From contig JBMNMN010000006.1 of the NCBI GenBank assembly GCA_050953365.1, positions 1 to 64,000 on the forward strand: 64,000 bases of DNA, given 5' to 3'. Under the pieces are notes generated by a model, which had not been told where the DNA came from, ran no database searches, and was given only the letters and a program-made list of their open reading frames with translations. Source of the DNA: UBA1426 sp050953365. Its GTDB lineage: Bacteria > Bacillota > Clostridia > Peptostreptococcales > Anaerovoracaceae. Of this stretch, positions 33,165 through 42,386 are shown in pieces; the stretch's first letter is position 1; each line of letters starts with the position of its first letter. The translations under genes and the position numbers were made by a program.

Positions 33165-34532
33165 TTATATCAACTTGTGATCCAAGCTTTTTTCCAAGAA
33201 ATAGATCGCCGCATCCCTATAACGTTTGGAGAGAACTCCTAAGGACGCCATGATATAGTCGTTGTCCACGAGTATCTCTGCTTCCGTATTGGGGAAAAGC
33301 AGCAATCCCGTTTCATTATGCTCGGCAATGGACTTCATGATATTAATTCGCTCCGGGAGGCGGGTCAGGGCTCCGCCGGTTCCTATAATGTATTTTATTT
33401 GAGACAGATCCTTGCCCTCCGCTAAAGTAGACCTTCCCGTGGGCCCATAGACATAGCGGATGCGTCCCGCATGGCGTTCCGTAGCCTTGATTACCGCTTC
33501 TTTAGTCAGACGCTCAACAAAACGAATTTCTTCCTCTGTGTGAGGCACAAATTTATAGTTTTCCATGACCTTATCGAGATCGAGCTGTAACTCTTCTTCC
33601 AGTTTGTCCCGGCCAATGCTGTCGACGATATTTCTCATGTTGACATAGACGCCCAGATCTCCCTCAACCGTGCGCTTGGCTTTTGGCTCCGGACTGACCA
33701 AAATTCTGGAGATTTCCTCGGAGCCCTCCGTTACGGAATGAAGGTCTGTAGTGGCTCCGCCCACATCCAGCACCATTAAATCCCCTAAGTGCTCGTATAA
33801 CAGCCTGGCACATTCCATTACCGCCCCGGGAGTGGGAATAATGGGTCCTCTCACCATATCCCGTATGTGTTCCATTCCGGGAGCCTGAATAATATGATCC
33901 TCGAAGGCATCCTGGATGACCCTTCTGGCCGGCTCTACATTGAGCTCGTCGATCTTGGGATACACGTTTTCTACAATATAAAGAGGCGCTTTGGCATCCT
34001 CGAAAATAAGACGCATTTCCTCCTGGTTTTCCACATTTCCTGCGTAGATGACGGGAATGGTAAGATCTAAAGAACGGATCATCTCCGCGTTATAAATGGC
34101 CGTGTCTCTTTCACCGTAATCTACTCCGCCCGCAATCATGATCAGGTTTGGGCGGGTTTCTTTGATTTTTTGCAGGTCCGTCCGGCGCAGGCGGCCCGCC
34201 GTGACCAGGTGGATGATGGCCCCTGCGCCCAAGGCGGCTTCCTTGGCCGCCTTGGCGGTCATGTCGTAGACAAGACCGTGGACGGTCATTTTCAAGCCTC
34301 CCGCCGCGCTGGAAGTGGCCAGCATCTCTCCGTATTCAATAGAAGACACGCCTTTATTTTTGCACAGATCCTCGATAGCGCCCTTTAGCCCGATCCGCAC
34401 ATCTCCATCCAATACGGATGTAGGCGCCTGTCCCTGTCCAAAAAATACGGGTTTATCTGTATCGATATTATGAAATGCATTTACCAATGTGGTGGTGGAG
34501 CCGATTTCGGCAACCAGAACGTCTATTTTCAT
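33165..34532 (-). CDS. GlmL/MutL-like ASKHA protein of the ornithine operon
   Basis: 455 residues, cytosolic ATPase of the actin/Hsp70 fold. The N-terminal phosphate-binding motif is VAEIGSTTTLVNAF and the second is MVLDVGGATTDLHSV. It resembles GlmL/MutL, the protein next to glutamate mutase genes and thought to reactivate B12 mutases. Lying between oraE and orr, it most likely reactivates ornithine 4,5-aminomutase after cobalamin inactivation; this role is inferred from family and position. TAGGAGG precedes the start. Confidence 0.87.
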   Translation of the reverse strand: MKIDVLVAEIGSTTTLVNAFHNIDTDKPVFFGQGQAPTSVLDGDVRIGLKGAIEDLCKNKGVSSIEYGEMLATSSAAGGLKMTVHGLVYDMTAKAAKEAALGAGAIIHLVTAGRLRRTDLQKIKETRPNLIMIAGGVDYGERDTAIYNAEMIRSLDLTIPVIYAGNVENQEEMRLIFEDAKAPLYIVENVYPKIDELNVEPARRVIQDAFEDHIIQAPGMEHIRDMVRGPIIPTPGAVMECARLLYEHLGDLMVLDVGGATTDLHSVTEGSEEISRILVSPEPKAKRTVEGDLGVYVNMRNIVDSIGRDKLEEELQLDLDKVMENYKFVPHTEEEIRFVERLTKEAVIKATERHAGRIRYVYGPTGRSTLAEGKDLSQIKYIIGTGGALTRLPERINIMKSIAEHNETGLLLFPNTEAEILVDNDYIMASLGVLSKRYRDAAIYFLEKSLDHKLI

Positions 34533-34586
34533 CCTTTCCTCCTAAGTGAGCCTCTCAATCATTGCCATTTCGTTGCTTTGTATATA

Positions 34587-34631
34587 CAGAGGGATGGTTC
34601 CCAAATGCATTAGCCTAAAACCATCCCTCTG
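34587..34631 (-). other. Perfect 13-bp stem hairpin between oraE and the GlmL-like gene
   Basis: CAGAGGGATGGTT (34587-34599) pairs perfectly with AACCATCCCTCTG (34619-34631). On the minus strand it is followed by TATATAC rather than a T run, so it probably adjusts the amount of distal mRNA by partial termination or 3'-end protection. Confidence 0.65.
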
Positions 34632-34643
34632 ACACGCTAAACC

Positions 34644-36863
34644 TTATTTTTCGCCGCGCATTTCCCTTCTCTTTTCAATGAGGAAGGTTGCCACATCGAC
34701 GCCGTGGCTGTTTCTGCCAAAGCCGGCATCAATACCGGTCTTGACCGCATTCTCGGGAATGACCTGGGTTCCTCCCGCGACGATAATGACATTGTCGCGG
34801 ATACCTTTTTCCACAGCCAGCTCATGGATGCGCTTCATATTCTTATAGTGAATATCATCGTGGCTGATGATGGTGGAAGCCAGAATCGCTTCAGCTTTCA
34901 GCTCAACGGCTGCGTCTACGAGTTTTTCAACAGGCACTGACGTTCCCAGATAATGAACTTCAATGCCATACTTTTCGATGCCGCCGTGCTTGATGTCGAT
35001 AATTTCCCGCAATCCCACAGAGTGCTCGTCTTCTCCCACGGTTGCGCAGACCACCTTCAGCGGATATTTCTCCACATCCTTGCGAATTTCCTCGTCGGAG
35101 AGCACGTGAGGCTCCGGCGGAATGACCAACTCGTTCAAATCCACATGGAAAGGCAGTTTGCCCTTAAGCTCGATACGCGTTCCTTCGGCCTCCTGCATTA
35201 CTTCACGGTTGATGACCTCCGGTTCCTCCAGATTCATCTTCTTTGCAAATTCTATGGCGGCAACCTCTGCGACTCTTCTGTTGGCCGGTATAAACATATT
35301 GACCATAACCGTGCCGTCCGCAGCCCATTCCATCTCGGGCTTCAGCAAATCGCTGTTCCTGTACTGCTTGGTCTCCTCAAGGCGTACGTTGACGTTGTCC
35401 GCATCATCCAGCTCGTCGATGAAAACGATCTTATCCGGATCCTCAAAAGTACATCCGCCGATGAGCTTTGCCGGATCATCCACCGCGTCAGGATCGTATT
35501 GGGCCACATTGTTGTAGCCAAAGTGAGCGGTTACCGGCGCAAAATAATCTTCGTCCCTCTCGAAAACGGTGTTGTTTCCTACGCCGCCGTCGATTTTGCG
35601 GGCGATACCGTCACCGTTCCGCTCGGGATAATACCCGGAGTCTACAAAGAATCCCTCTTCAACAGCCTTGAAATAGCCGCCTATCTCTACGATTTCTTCC
35701 ATAAAGAGACAAGCTCTTTCCTTAATCTCTCTTACCATCTTCGGAAGAGGACCGTCTTCCTTCAGCTGCACCATCTCCATGAGACCGTCAAGGCCAATCA
35801 ATGTCTGTTTTGCCGTATCGCAGGCCTCGATGTTGTATATATGCCAGGGAACATTTCTTCCTTCATCGGGGGTGATGGTGGATTGAATATCTGCTCTGGT
35901 CAGCTTGGAAATCAACATATTGAGTACATGGGTAACGGTAGCTTCTCTGGCGGAAGCCTCCATGTACTTGGTGTTCATCTGCGCCCTCATCCGGTACTTA
36001 TCGCAGAGATCACGAAGCGCCACCGCATAGGGCAGGTCCATGAATACGCAAGGAGCCGGAGGCGCCGTAGGCGGAACCGTTGACAGACAGATGTTGGAGG
36101 GCTTTATTCCTACCTTCTCCGAGAAAAGACTGTTAATGGCATGCTGAACTATGAGTTCCGGCATAACTTTCCAGGCCTCTCTGGCGGTAGCGTTGGCATT
36201 GTGAGCGCCGTCAATCTGCGCTATATCCGCCCATGCCATCACTTTCTTGGATTCACAGGCGTCCACAAAGGAGCGGATCATATTGATGTTCCGATAAAGC
36301 ACGTTGTACTGCGGATCCTGGTGCGCACCGTTGATGCCTTCTTCGGCAAACATGACGGCCACTTCCGGCCCTGCAACGCCGGATACATAGGAATGGTAAT
36401 TAATTGGCCTTCCAACTTCTTCTTCGATCATGTCCAAAGCTTTTCTCTGGGCACGAACCTGTTTACGGGTAATGGGCACACCGCCTACTCCCTGAGGTGT
36501 TCCTTCTATAAGACCGTCCATATGAGATTGGCCTGCGGTACGGATGACCATGATATGATCCGCTCCGTGCCAGGCAGCCATCCTCATCCTGCGAATATCA
36601 TCCTCAAAACGCCCGGAAGCGATTTCCGTAGTGATGACAGGTTGAGGTTGTGGATCAATCCAGTCAAAATATTTGGACGAGGGCAATCCTACTCCGTTCT
36701 TTAAAGGAGTCGTAGCCTCCTTATAGGCAAAGGGACCCATTTTCAGGCCGGGCTCCGGGGTTCTCCAGGTCCAGCCTCTTCTTTTGGGCCTATATTTGTC
36801 AAGGTCTTTCAGGATGTACTCAATGTCAAGTTTTTCGTTATGAACCAGTTTCTTATCTTCCAT
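34644..36863 (-). CDS. oraE: D-ornithine 4,5-aminomutase, large (E) subunit
   Basis: 739 residues from the ATG at 36863 (GGGAGG 8 nt upstream); an ATG at 36872 is too close to the site. A TIM-barrel N-terminal part carries PLP and substrate functions. The C-terminal B12 domain contains the base-off cobalamin motif DEHSVG (DxHxxG), then GTSVP and VAGGTQVIP. With OraS it converts D-ornithine to 2,4-diaminopentanoate using adenosylcobalamin and PLP. It is the clearest consumer of B12 in this window. Confidence 0.96.
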   Translation of the reverse strand: MEDKKLVHNEKLDIEYILKDLDKYRPKRRGWTWRTPEPGLKMGPFAYKEATTPLKNGVGLPSSKYFDWIDPQPQPVITTEIASGRFEDDIRRMRMAAWHGADHIMVIRTAGQSHMDGLIEGTPQGVGGVPITRKQVRAQRKALDMIEEEVGRPINYHSYVSGVAGPEVAVMFAEEGINGAHQDPQYNVLYRNINMIRSFVDACESKKVMAWADIAQIDGAHNANATAREAWKVMPELIVQHAINSLFSEKVGIKPSNICLSTVPPTAPPAPCVFMDLPYAVALRDLCDKYRMRAQMNTKYMEASAREATVTHVLNMLISKLTRADIQSTITPDEGRNVPWHIYNIEACDTAKQTLIGLDGLMEMVQLKEDGPLPKMVREIKERACLFMEEIVEIGGYFKAVEEGFFVDSGYYPERNGDGIARKIDGGVGNNTVFERDEDYFAPVTAHFGYNNVAQYDPDAVDDPAKLIGGCTFEDPDKIVFIDELDDADNVNVRLEETKQYRNSDLLKPEMEWAADGTVMVNMFIPANRRVAEVAAIEFAKKMNLEEPEVINREVMQEAEGTRIELKGKLPFHVDLNELVIPPEPHVLSDEEIRKDVEKYPLKVVCATVGEDEHSVGLREIIDIKHGGIEKYGIEVHYLGTSVPVEKLVDAAVELKAEAILASTIISHDDIHYKNMKRIHELAVEKGIRDNVIIVAGGTQVIPENAVKTGIDAGFGRNSHGVDVATFLIEKRREMRGEK

Positions 36864-36877
36864 CTCATACACCTCCC

Positions 36878-37234
36878 TTACGCCTTGAACAAGGCAACGA
36901 CTTCATCCCAGCCCTTGCCCTCTGCCAGCATCTTGCCGGCTTCCTTGATAGAAATGCCCTTTGCTTTGGCAAGTTTATAAACGACGTGACCGGCCCCTTT
37001 TCCCATCAGTCCTCTGTCGATGCAGCCTTCAACGATGGGTTTTGCATCAAGAGATGAAATGCCCATACGAAGCAGCACGGACCGCTCTATGGAAGGGGTC
37101 GTATTTTTCCTTCCCAGTTCAAGCAACGGGTCCACTACCTGCTCCGTCAGTTTCCAAAACCGCTGATAGAGCTCTTCATCGGTAAGGTTAGCCAGATGCT
37201 TGCGTCTTTCTTCAAAATCATCGGCTCTTTTCAT
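36878..37234 (-). CDS. oraS: D-ornithine 4,5-aminomutase, small (S) subunit
   Basis: 118 residues, mostly helical (DDFEERRKHLANLTDEELYQRFW, ERSVLLRMGISSLDAK, GHVVYKLAKAKGIS), matching the size and sequence type of OraS. It forms the heterodimer with OraE and completes the PLP/substrate site. It ends 14 nt before the oraE start. AAGGG lies about 10 nt before its ATG. Confidence 0.95.
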   Translation of the reverse strand: MKRADDFEERRKHLANLTDEELYQRFWKLTEQVVDPLLELGRKNTTPSIERSVLLRMGISSLDAKPIVEGCIDRGLMGKGAGHVVYKLAKAKGISIKEAGKMLAEGKGWDEVVALFKA

Positions 37235-37283
37235 CTTTTTATCAACCCTTCCCTTCCCGAATCCGTGTTCGGATCCGATTATG

Positions 37284-38684
37284 TTACAGATTAGCTAATG
37301 TTTCTTTTACAAATTCAACGCTGGATTTGGTTTCCTCCGCCAAGAAAGCGATATCCTCTTCCGTAGGCGTTACTTTGTAGGTGTTCACCGCGGTCCGGAT
37401 GAGAGATCTTCTCATGTGATCCAGATCTTGATCCGTGGCTTTAATCAGTGACGGATGCGAAGGCAGAACAATGTTCTTTCCGGGTACTTCATCCTTCGGA
37501 TCTCCGAAGATTATTTCGATTCCGTTACTTTTCGCAAATGTCAGCTGAGGCTGCACGTGTTTGCCGGCGCCGGTGTACTCTGTTTCTTGCACCACAATCA
37601 TTTGATCCTCAGGCATCTCCTGGGCCAAAGCGAAAGCCGCAGCCAGGGAGGTATTGCCGGCAGGACCTTTTTCCAATCCCTCCAAGCTTGCAAGAGCCTC
37701 CGTCATATAGAAAACGCTTCCCTGGGTAATGGTCACATACCTGTCCATGTACCGCAGAGGTCTTGCCGCGGATCTGGGAACGTCGGACCGGTCGGGCCAG
37801 ACGCTAAAGGGCATTCCAAACCCTGTGTGACCGGTGGTAAAGGACTTTCTGTTGAAATGTGTGTCCGATGCCATATGCAGTCCCGACAAATTCACGGAAG
37901 CCCCAATCACTTTTGTGGACGCTCCGGCCTTGAGCAGGCCTCTGGCGGTTCCCGTAAGGTTTCCGCCTCCCGCATTGGTGCAAACCACCACATCGGGATC
38001 CTTGCCGAATTTCTCTCTGAATTGCATGGAAATCTCATAACCCAACGTCTCCACGCCGGCGATGCCAAAAGGTGTATAGAGAGAAGCATTGAAATAGCCC
38101 GTTTCCTCTAAAAGAAGCAGGAATTTGTAGAAGAGTTCCGGCCCGACGGACAACTGAACCACTTCTGCGCCCAAAGCTTCGCATTTTCTAGCCTTTTCAA
38201 TTATTTCCGGCTGGCCCACGCCCTTTGAATCGTAGCACTCCTGCACTACAATGCACTTAAGCCCCGCCATGGCGGCCTGAGAGGCCACCGCAGCGCCGTA
38301 GTTACCGCTGGTGGCGGTGACAACACCCTTAAATCCAAGCTTCTTTGCATGATAGACTGAATTGGCAGCTCTTCTTGCTTTAAAGCTTCCCGACGGATTA
38401 CAGGCTTCGTCTTTGATGAAGATTCTGGCTCCGTAGCCGGGCTTTGCACATTTCCTTGCCAGGGCGGTAATATTCCGAAGCTCAATAATCGGCGTATTCC
38501 CCACATGAACCTCTTGCTGGATTTTTTGCATTTCCTCGAGAGTATAGCCTGTCTCCCGCATCATTTTTTCATAATCGAAGGCGATGGAACCGCTTTCGAA
38601 TCTGCTGTAATCGATGCCGACGGACTTTTTCATGATTTCGCCTTTACGGGACATTACGGAATTATAATCGTTTGCCAATGCCAT
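37284..38684 (-). CDS. ortB: 2-amino-4-oxopentanoate thiolase, PLP (beta) subunit
   Basis: 466 residues of the threonine-synthase-like PLP fold (type II). The PLP lysine is in NPSGSFKARRAANSVYHAK, with the phosphate-binding loop in TNAGGGNLTG and ATSGNYGAA. With OrtA it cleaves 2-amino-4-oxopentanoate with CoA to acetyl-CoA and D-alanine. The GGAGGTGAC site lies inside the end of ortA, and the ATG shares a base with the ortA stop (TAATG). The downstream ATG at MSRKGE is a less likely start. Confidence 0.94.
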   Translation of the reverse strand: MALANDYNSVMSRKGEIMKKSVGIDYSRFESGSIAFDYEKMMRETGYTLEEMQKIQQEVHVGNTPIIELRNITALARKCAKPGYGARIFIKDEACNPSGSFKARRAANSVYHAKKLGFKGVVTATSGNYGAAVASQAAMAGLKCIVVQECYDSKGVGQPEIIEKARKCEALGAEVVQLSVGPELFYKFLLLLEETGYFNASLYTPFGIAGVETLGYEISMQFREKFGKDPDVVVCTNAGGGNLTGTARGLLKAGASTKVIGASVNLSGLHMASDTHFNRKSFTTGHTGFGMPFSVWPDRSDVPRSAARPLRYMDRYVTITQGSVFYMTEALASLEGLEKGPAGNTSLAAAFALAQEMPEDQMIVVQETEYTGAGKHVQPQLTFAKSNGIEIIFGDPKDEVPGKNIVLPSHPSLIKATDQDLDHMRRSLIRTAVNTYKVTPTEEDIAFLAEETKSSVEFVKETLANL

Positions 38685-38983
38685 TACTTGTCACCTCCAA
38701 ACATGATCTCTCTTACCTGCTCGCTGATCACTTGGAGCTCAGGAACATACTTCCCGTAATCGTGCTTATAATAAGGTTCCGCTTCTAATAATGTCCCTGT
38801 CTCTTTTCTTCCGGTCCTGGTGATAACTTCCACTTCCTCGCCTATTTCCGCATCCTTCTGTAAATAGCCTTTTACCCACATCTCCAGAGGTACTTTTTTC
38901 GTATCCTCCGGTACCTGGGGAGCTCTTTCCGAAGGCTCCAGGATGTTTCTATGGATCAATACCCATGTACCTTTTTTAACCAT
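38684..38983 (-). CDS. ortA: 2-amino-4-oxopentanoate thiolase, small (alpha) subunit
   Basis: 99 residues (KKGTWVLIHRNILEPSERAPQ, MWVKGYL, GRKETGTLLEAEPYYKHDYGKYVPEL), matching OrtA in length and sequence. It partners OrtB; by itself it has no known catalytic motif. It lies 83 nt downstream of ord and overlaps ortB by one base, so the two subunits are translated together. Confidence 0.94.
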   Translation of the reverse strand: MVKKGTWVLIHRNILEPSERAPQVPEDTKKVPLEMWVKGYLQKDAEIGEEVEVITRTGRKETGTLLEAEPYYKHDYGKYVPELQVISEQVREIMFGGDK

Positions 38984-39066
38984 TTTCTACCTCCCAGCGA
39001 CCTTGCGGTCCAATTGTTCATGCAACCTTTTATTTGCGCATTTTTACTGCGTTAGGAATCATAACG

Positions 39067-40125
39067 TTATTTAACGATCTTCGCTTCCTCACAGATCATG
39101 TCTCTCATATCGCCCATGATGGCTCTGGGAACCGGCAGGGTAATCATGGTGTGAAGACCGGGCCTTGCGTTGATGATATGAGGAATCATGTTAACGCACA
39201 TAGCAATGGTTCCGATGCCGCCGGGAACCTCCGGTGAGTTGACCATGTTAATGTTCGGCGTTCCTTTGATAATAACGTAGTCGCCGGTCTGGACACCCAC
39301 CTGCTCCGGCTCGATCTGTTGTGGATGATCCATTTCAATTTTTATCTCGCCGTCAACATACCCGTAGCCCTTCATTGCGCAGCCTGCTACGTCTCCGGCT
39401 TTGGCAAATCCATGAGGAGATTTTCTGTCTACATCGGTGACGATGGGATCCATGGTCTGGGTTACCTTTTCCACTTTCCATCCGATGGCATCGGCTATCA
39501 TACGAATAGACTCGGGGAAGCCCACATGTCCGGACAGCTTGCCTGTTTCCACACCCTTCTTGAACTCTTCAACGGTAAGACCTATCCCCTGTTCCTCCAT
39601 TACAGCGGGACCGAAGGGCGAGAGGCTGTTTACTCTTCTTGCGATAATATGGTCCACGGATTCGCAGCAGCCTGTCATAACAACCACCAAAAGGTCCATG
39701 ATGAGCCCCGGGTTGATGCCGGTGCCGAGTACGGATACTCCATTGGCTTTGGCGATTTCATCCAATTGCTTTGCAAGTTCAGGCTCCTGCGCTTGCGGGT
39801 ACGCCATTTCCTCTGCGCTGGTGATGCAGTTGATCTTTCGTTCGAGGATAAATTTGATACGATCGAAGGCGTTCCGCGTAAAGGAGTCGGTACACAGTAA
39901 AACTACGTCTGCGCTCTTTTCCTTAATTACATCCTCCGGGCTGCCGATAATGATATCGGGACGGTCTCCTCTGGGCGTCTGAATAAAATCGTACATGCTT
40001 TTGCCTACCTTGCCCGCTCTTCCGGCAACGCCGACAATCTCCACACCCTTTTTCTTCAGCAGCATATCCGCCATTCCCGAGCCCATTGCGCCGAGACCCC
40101 AAATGATGACTTTTACATTTTCCAT
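39067..40125 (-). CDS. ord: 2,4-diaminopentanoate dehydrogenase
   Basis: 352 residues. N-terminal Rossmann fold VIIWGLGAMGSGMADMLLKK, a dihydrodipicolinate-reductase-like layout, and GTGINPGLIMDLL in the substrate domain. It oxidatively deaminates 2,4-diaminopentanoate to 2-amino-4-oxopentanoate with NAD(P)+, the step between OraSE and OrtAB. It is the first gene of the operon, about 107 nt downstream of a sigma-54 promoter. Confidence 0.95.
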   Translation of the reverse strand: MENVKVIIWGLGAMGSGMADMLLKKKGVEIVGVAGRAGKVGKSMYDFIQTPRGDRPDIIIGSPEDVIKEKSADVVLLCTDSFTRNAFDRIKFILERKINCITSAEEMAYPQAQEPELAKQLDEIAKANGVSVLGTGINPGLIMDLLVVVMTGCCESVDHIIARRVNSLSPFGPAVMEEQGIGLTVEEFKKGVETGKLSGHVGFPESIRMIADAIGWKVEKVTQTMDPIVTDVDRKSPHGFAKAGDVAGCAMKGYGYVDGEIKIEMDHPQQIEPEQVGVQTGDYVIIKGTPNINMVNSPEVPGGIGTIAMCVNMIPHIINARPGLHTMITLPVPRAIMGDMRDMICEEAKIVK

Positions 40126-40242
40126 AATCTTTTCCCTCCGTTATGTTTTGTTATTGTGTAAATGGATATACCAATGGCTTGGAAGACACTTATCCGCTGC
40201 TCTGAAAGCCATTGATGCTAAGAATTTCTACATAGTAATATT

Positions 40243-40258
40243 AGCAATTTTTGTGCCA
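40243..40258 (-). promoter_or_regulatory. Sigma-54 (-24/-12) promoter of the ornithine operon
   Basis: The minus strand reads TGGCAC-AAAAA-TTGCT (40258-40243), essentially consensus with exact GG-N10-GC spacing. The upstream neighbour encodes a sigma-54 activator. Confidence 0.88.
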
Positions 40259-40391
40259 TTACTCTTGGAGACGGCTGCATACAGCTTTTTTAAGGGTTTT
40301 TTTCTTCGTGAAATGCGTCTCTGCTCTTTCCTTGGACAAATTGTAGAATATTTCTGAATAATTATTCGGGTTTTGCATGATGAAAATAATA

Positions 40392-40438
40392 AAAAGAGCA
40401 AATAAATTTGCATTATGTGCAAATTTATTTGCTCTTTT
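40392..40438. terminator. Perfect 21-bp-arm palindrome: terminator of activator gene and/or activator site
   Basis: Two 21-base arms (40392-40412 and 40418-40438; inner sequence TTTGCA-TTATG-TGCAAA) are perfectly complementary and flanked by T runs on either strand. It lies 20 bp after the activator gene stop, so it can terminate that transcript. It is also about 155 bp upstream of the -24 element, a usual distance for an enhancer site, so a double role is possible. Confidence 0.75.
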
Positions 40439-40458
40439 GTGATCCTGCCTTATATAAC

Positions 40459-41850
40459 TTACAGATTTTCCTTTTTTCTCAACTTATGCTGCAGCGTTTG
40501 ACGTTTTATTCCAAGCTGCTTGGCCGCCCGGCTGATATTATTTCCGTTTGAAAAAAGCGCCTGTTGAATAAGACGGTCCTCTATCTGCTGTAAATATTCC
40601 GGAAGCCCCAGTTCTACGGCTTTTCCATATTCTACGAAGCTGCTGCTGACGTTCTTTTCAATATTGAGATGCTCTGCAGTCAGCACGTGCTCGTTGTCGG
40701 CCATGGATACGGCTTCAATTATGATGTTTTCCAGCTCCCTCACATTACCCGGGTAATCGTGATCGAGAAGCTTTTTCTTTGCAGGCTCGGAAATCATCCA
40801 GAGTTCCTTTCCAAAGCGCTTGTTATGCTTTTCCATGAACTTCTCTGCTAACAGCAGAATGTCATCTCTTCGTTCCCTCAGAGGAGGAATATTGATGGTG
40901 ATAATAGCCAGCCGGTAATAGAGGTCCTTTCTCAGCAGTCCTTTTTCTATGAGTTTTTCCGCAGGTTCGTTAATGGTAGCGATGATGCGGACGTTAAGCG
41001 GAATATCCCTGGTTCCGCCCACCCGGCGCAGATAGTCCTCTTGAAGTACACGAAGCAGCTTTCCTTGCAGTTCATAGGGCATGGCGCTCACCTCATCTAA
41101 TAGAAGAGAGCCGCCATCCGCCTGCTCAAAGAGGCCTGCCCTGTCCATAGCGCCGGTAAATCCGCCTCTTGCGGTACCGAACAATATGCCTTCAAGAAGG
41201 CTTTCCGGCAGCGCGGCGCAGTTCTGGGCAAGCAGGGGCTTTGCTTTTCTGTTGCTGTGATAGTGGATGCTCTGAGCAAAAAGCTCTTTTCCCGTCCCAG
41301 TTTCGCCGCAGATGAGGACGGAAGCATCGCTTTGGGCAGCTTTTTTAGCCCTGTCCACCACCTCAACAAAGTTCTTGCTCTCGCCGATGATCATATCAAA
41401 GCTGTAGGCTTTGATCTTCTTTTTTCTGGTTTCTTCCGGCTCCTGTGTCTCCTCCTGGAATTTAAGGATGGTGTGGGATAGCTTTTGCACGTCGGTAATA
41501 TTCTTCGCAATCTCTACTGCCCCTACGATCTTTCCGTCAAGAATCAAGGGATAGGTGCTGTTTATGGTGGTGATTTCCTTGCCGTCAATATTCTGATACG
41601 TCTGTTTGACTTCCGATGTGGTTTTGCCGTATTTCAAGGCCTTAAGTATGGTGCTCTGACCTTCTTCTATATGGCTGAATACTTCCCGAAAAGGTCTGCG
41701 TAATACTTCGCTTCGATTCATCTTCTCCATCTTGGCCATGGCATCATTGTAAATGATGGTTCTTCCATGGGCATCTACAACGTGGATGCCTTCCTCCATG
41801 AGGCGAAAGACTTCTTCGGTAATTCTTTTATAATCCTTTCCCTTAATCAT
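40459..41850 (-). CDS. Sigma-54-dependent PAS/AAA+ transcriptional activator
   Basis: 463 residues from the ATG at 41850 (GAGAGGG upstream); an ATG at 41889 has no site. Order: PAS domain (about 5-120; EEGIHVVDAHGRTIIYNDAM), AAA+ core with Walker A GETGTGKE, sigma-54 loop GGFTGA (variant of GAFTGA) and Walker B GGSLLLDEVSAM, then a Fis-type helix-turn-helix (NNISRAAKQLGIKRQTLQHKL). It probably senses an amino acid or intermediate through PAS and switches on ord-orr from the adjacent sigma-54 promoter. Confidence 0.92.
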   Translation of the reverse strand: MIKGKDYKRITEEVFRLMEEGIHVVDAHGRTIIYNDAMAKMEKMNRSEVLRRPFREVFSHIEEGQSTILKALKYGKTTSEVKQTYQNIDGKEITTINSTYPLILDGKIVGAVEIAKNITDVQKLSHTILKFQEETQEPEETRKKKIKAYSFDMIIGESKNFVEVVDRAKKAAQSDASVLICGETGTGKELFAQSIHYHSNRKAKPLLAQNCAALPESLLEGILFGTARGGFTGAMDRAGLFEQADGGSLLLDEVSAMPYELQGKLLRVLQEDYLRRVGGTRDIPLNVRIIATINEPAEKLIEKGLLRKDLYYRLAIITINIPPLRERRDDILLLAEKFMEKHNKRFGKELWMISEPAKKKLLDHDYPGNVRELENIIIEAVSMADNEHVLTAEHLNIEKNVSSSFVEYGKAVELGLPEYLQQIEDRLIQQALFSNGNNISRAAKQLGIKRQTLQHKLRKKENL

Positions 41851-41934
41851 GGTCTCTGTCCGCCCTCTCTTTCGAAACCAGTGTACCATAATTATGCATC
41901 AGGTGCAAATTTTTTGGCACCTTTGTCCTTTATG

Positions 41935-41963
41935 TTGACTTAATAAGGGTCATCCCGTATAAT
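41935..41963 (+). promoter_or_regulatory. Sigma-A promoter of the ArsR-family gene
   Basis: TTGACT (41935-41940), 17-nt spacer, TATAAT (41958-41963); about 80 nt upstream of the start. Confidence 0.75.
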
Positions 41964-41965
41964 GG

Positions 41966-41980
41966 ATAGCGCATTGCTAT
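41966..41980. promoter_or_regulatory. Candidate ArsR operator
   Basis: ATAGC-GCATT-GCTAT palindrome directly after the -10 box, at the transcription start; a natural place for autorepression. Confidence 0.4.
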
Positions 41981-42044
41981 TATACGATATGTATCTAAAA
42001 TGCACTACTTTGTACTACTTACGAAAACTAGAAAGGATTTGCAC

Positions 42045-42362
42045 ATGAGACTTAGAAAAGAACCCGATGAAATGCACGAAGAAGAAATTTTGTTGACTGC
42101 CCGTGTATCCGACGCGCTGGCCCATCCTGCCAGGCTCAAGATCTTTCGATTTATTTTCTTGAACAATCGTAACCGTACGAAGGTATGCAACAAAGACGTT
42201 GTTGCGGCTTTTGATTATTCTCAAGCCACCATATCTCAGCACATAAAGAAATTGGCAGATGCCGATCTTGTTCAAGTCAAGAAAGAGGATAAATTTTCTT
42301 ATTACTATGTCAATCTCGGAATCCTGGGAAAATACATTGACGCTGTAAAGAAATTCTCGTAA
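42045..42362 (+). CDS. ArsR-family winged-helix regulator
   Basis: 105 residues from the ATG at 42045 (AAGGA 7 nt upstream), preferred over 42000. The fold is recognisable from LAHPARLKIFRFIFLNN, CNKDVVAAFDYSQATISQHIKKLADADLVQVKKEDKFSYYYVN. The family metal site ELCVCDL is replaced by KVCNKDVV with a single cysteine, so metal sensing by the classic site is doubtful. No target operon is adjacent; the convergent neighbour is rlmH. Confidence 0.85.
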   Translation: MRLRKEPDEMHEEEILLTARVSDALAHPARLKIFRFIFLNNRNRTKVCNKDVVAAFDYSQATISQHIKKLADADLVQVKKEDKFSYYYVNLGILGKYIDAVKKFS

Positions 42363-42386
42363 ATATTGTAAAGGTTACAACTTACA

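Noticed and set aside
34953..36083. 376-residue open frame on the plus strand opposite oraE
   Set aside because: It lies wholly antisense to a clearly conserved gene, has no ribosome site and resembles no family.
41895..41930. Second sigma-54 promoter ahead of the activator gene
   Set aside because: GG and GC elements exist in GGTGCCAAAAAATTTGCA but are 13 bp apart instead of 10.
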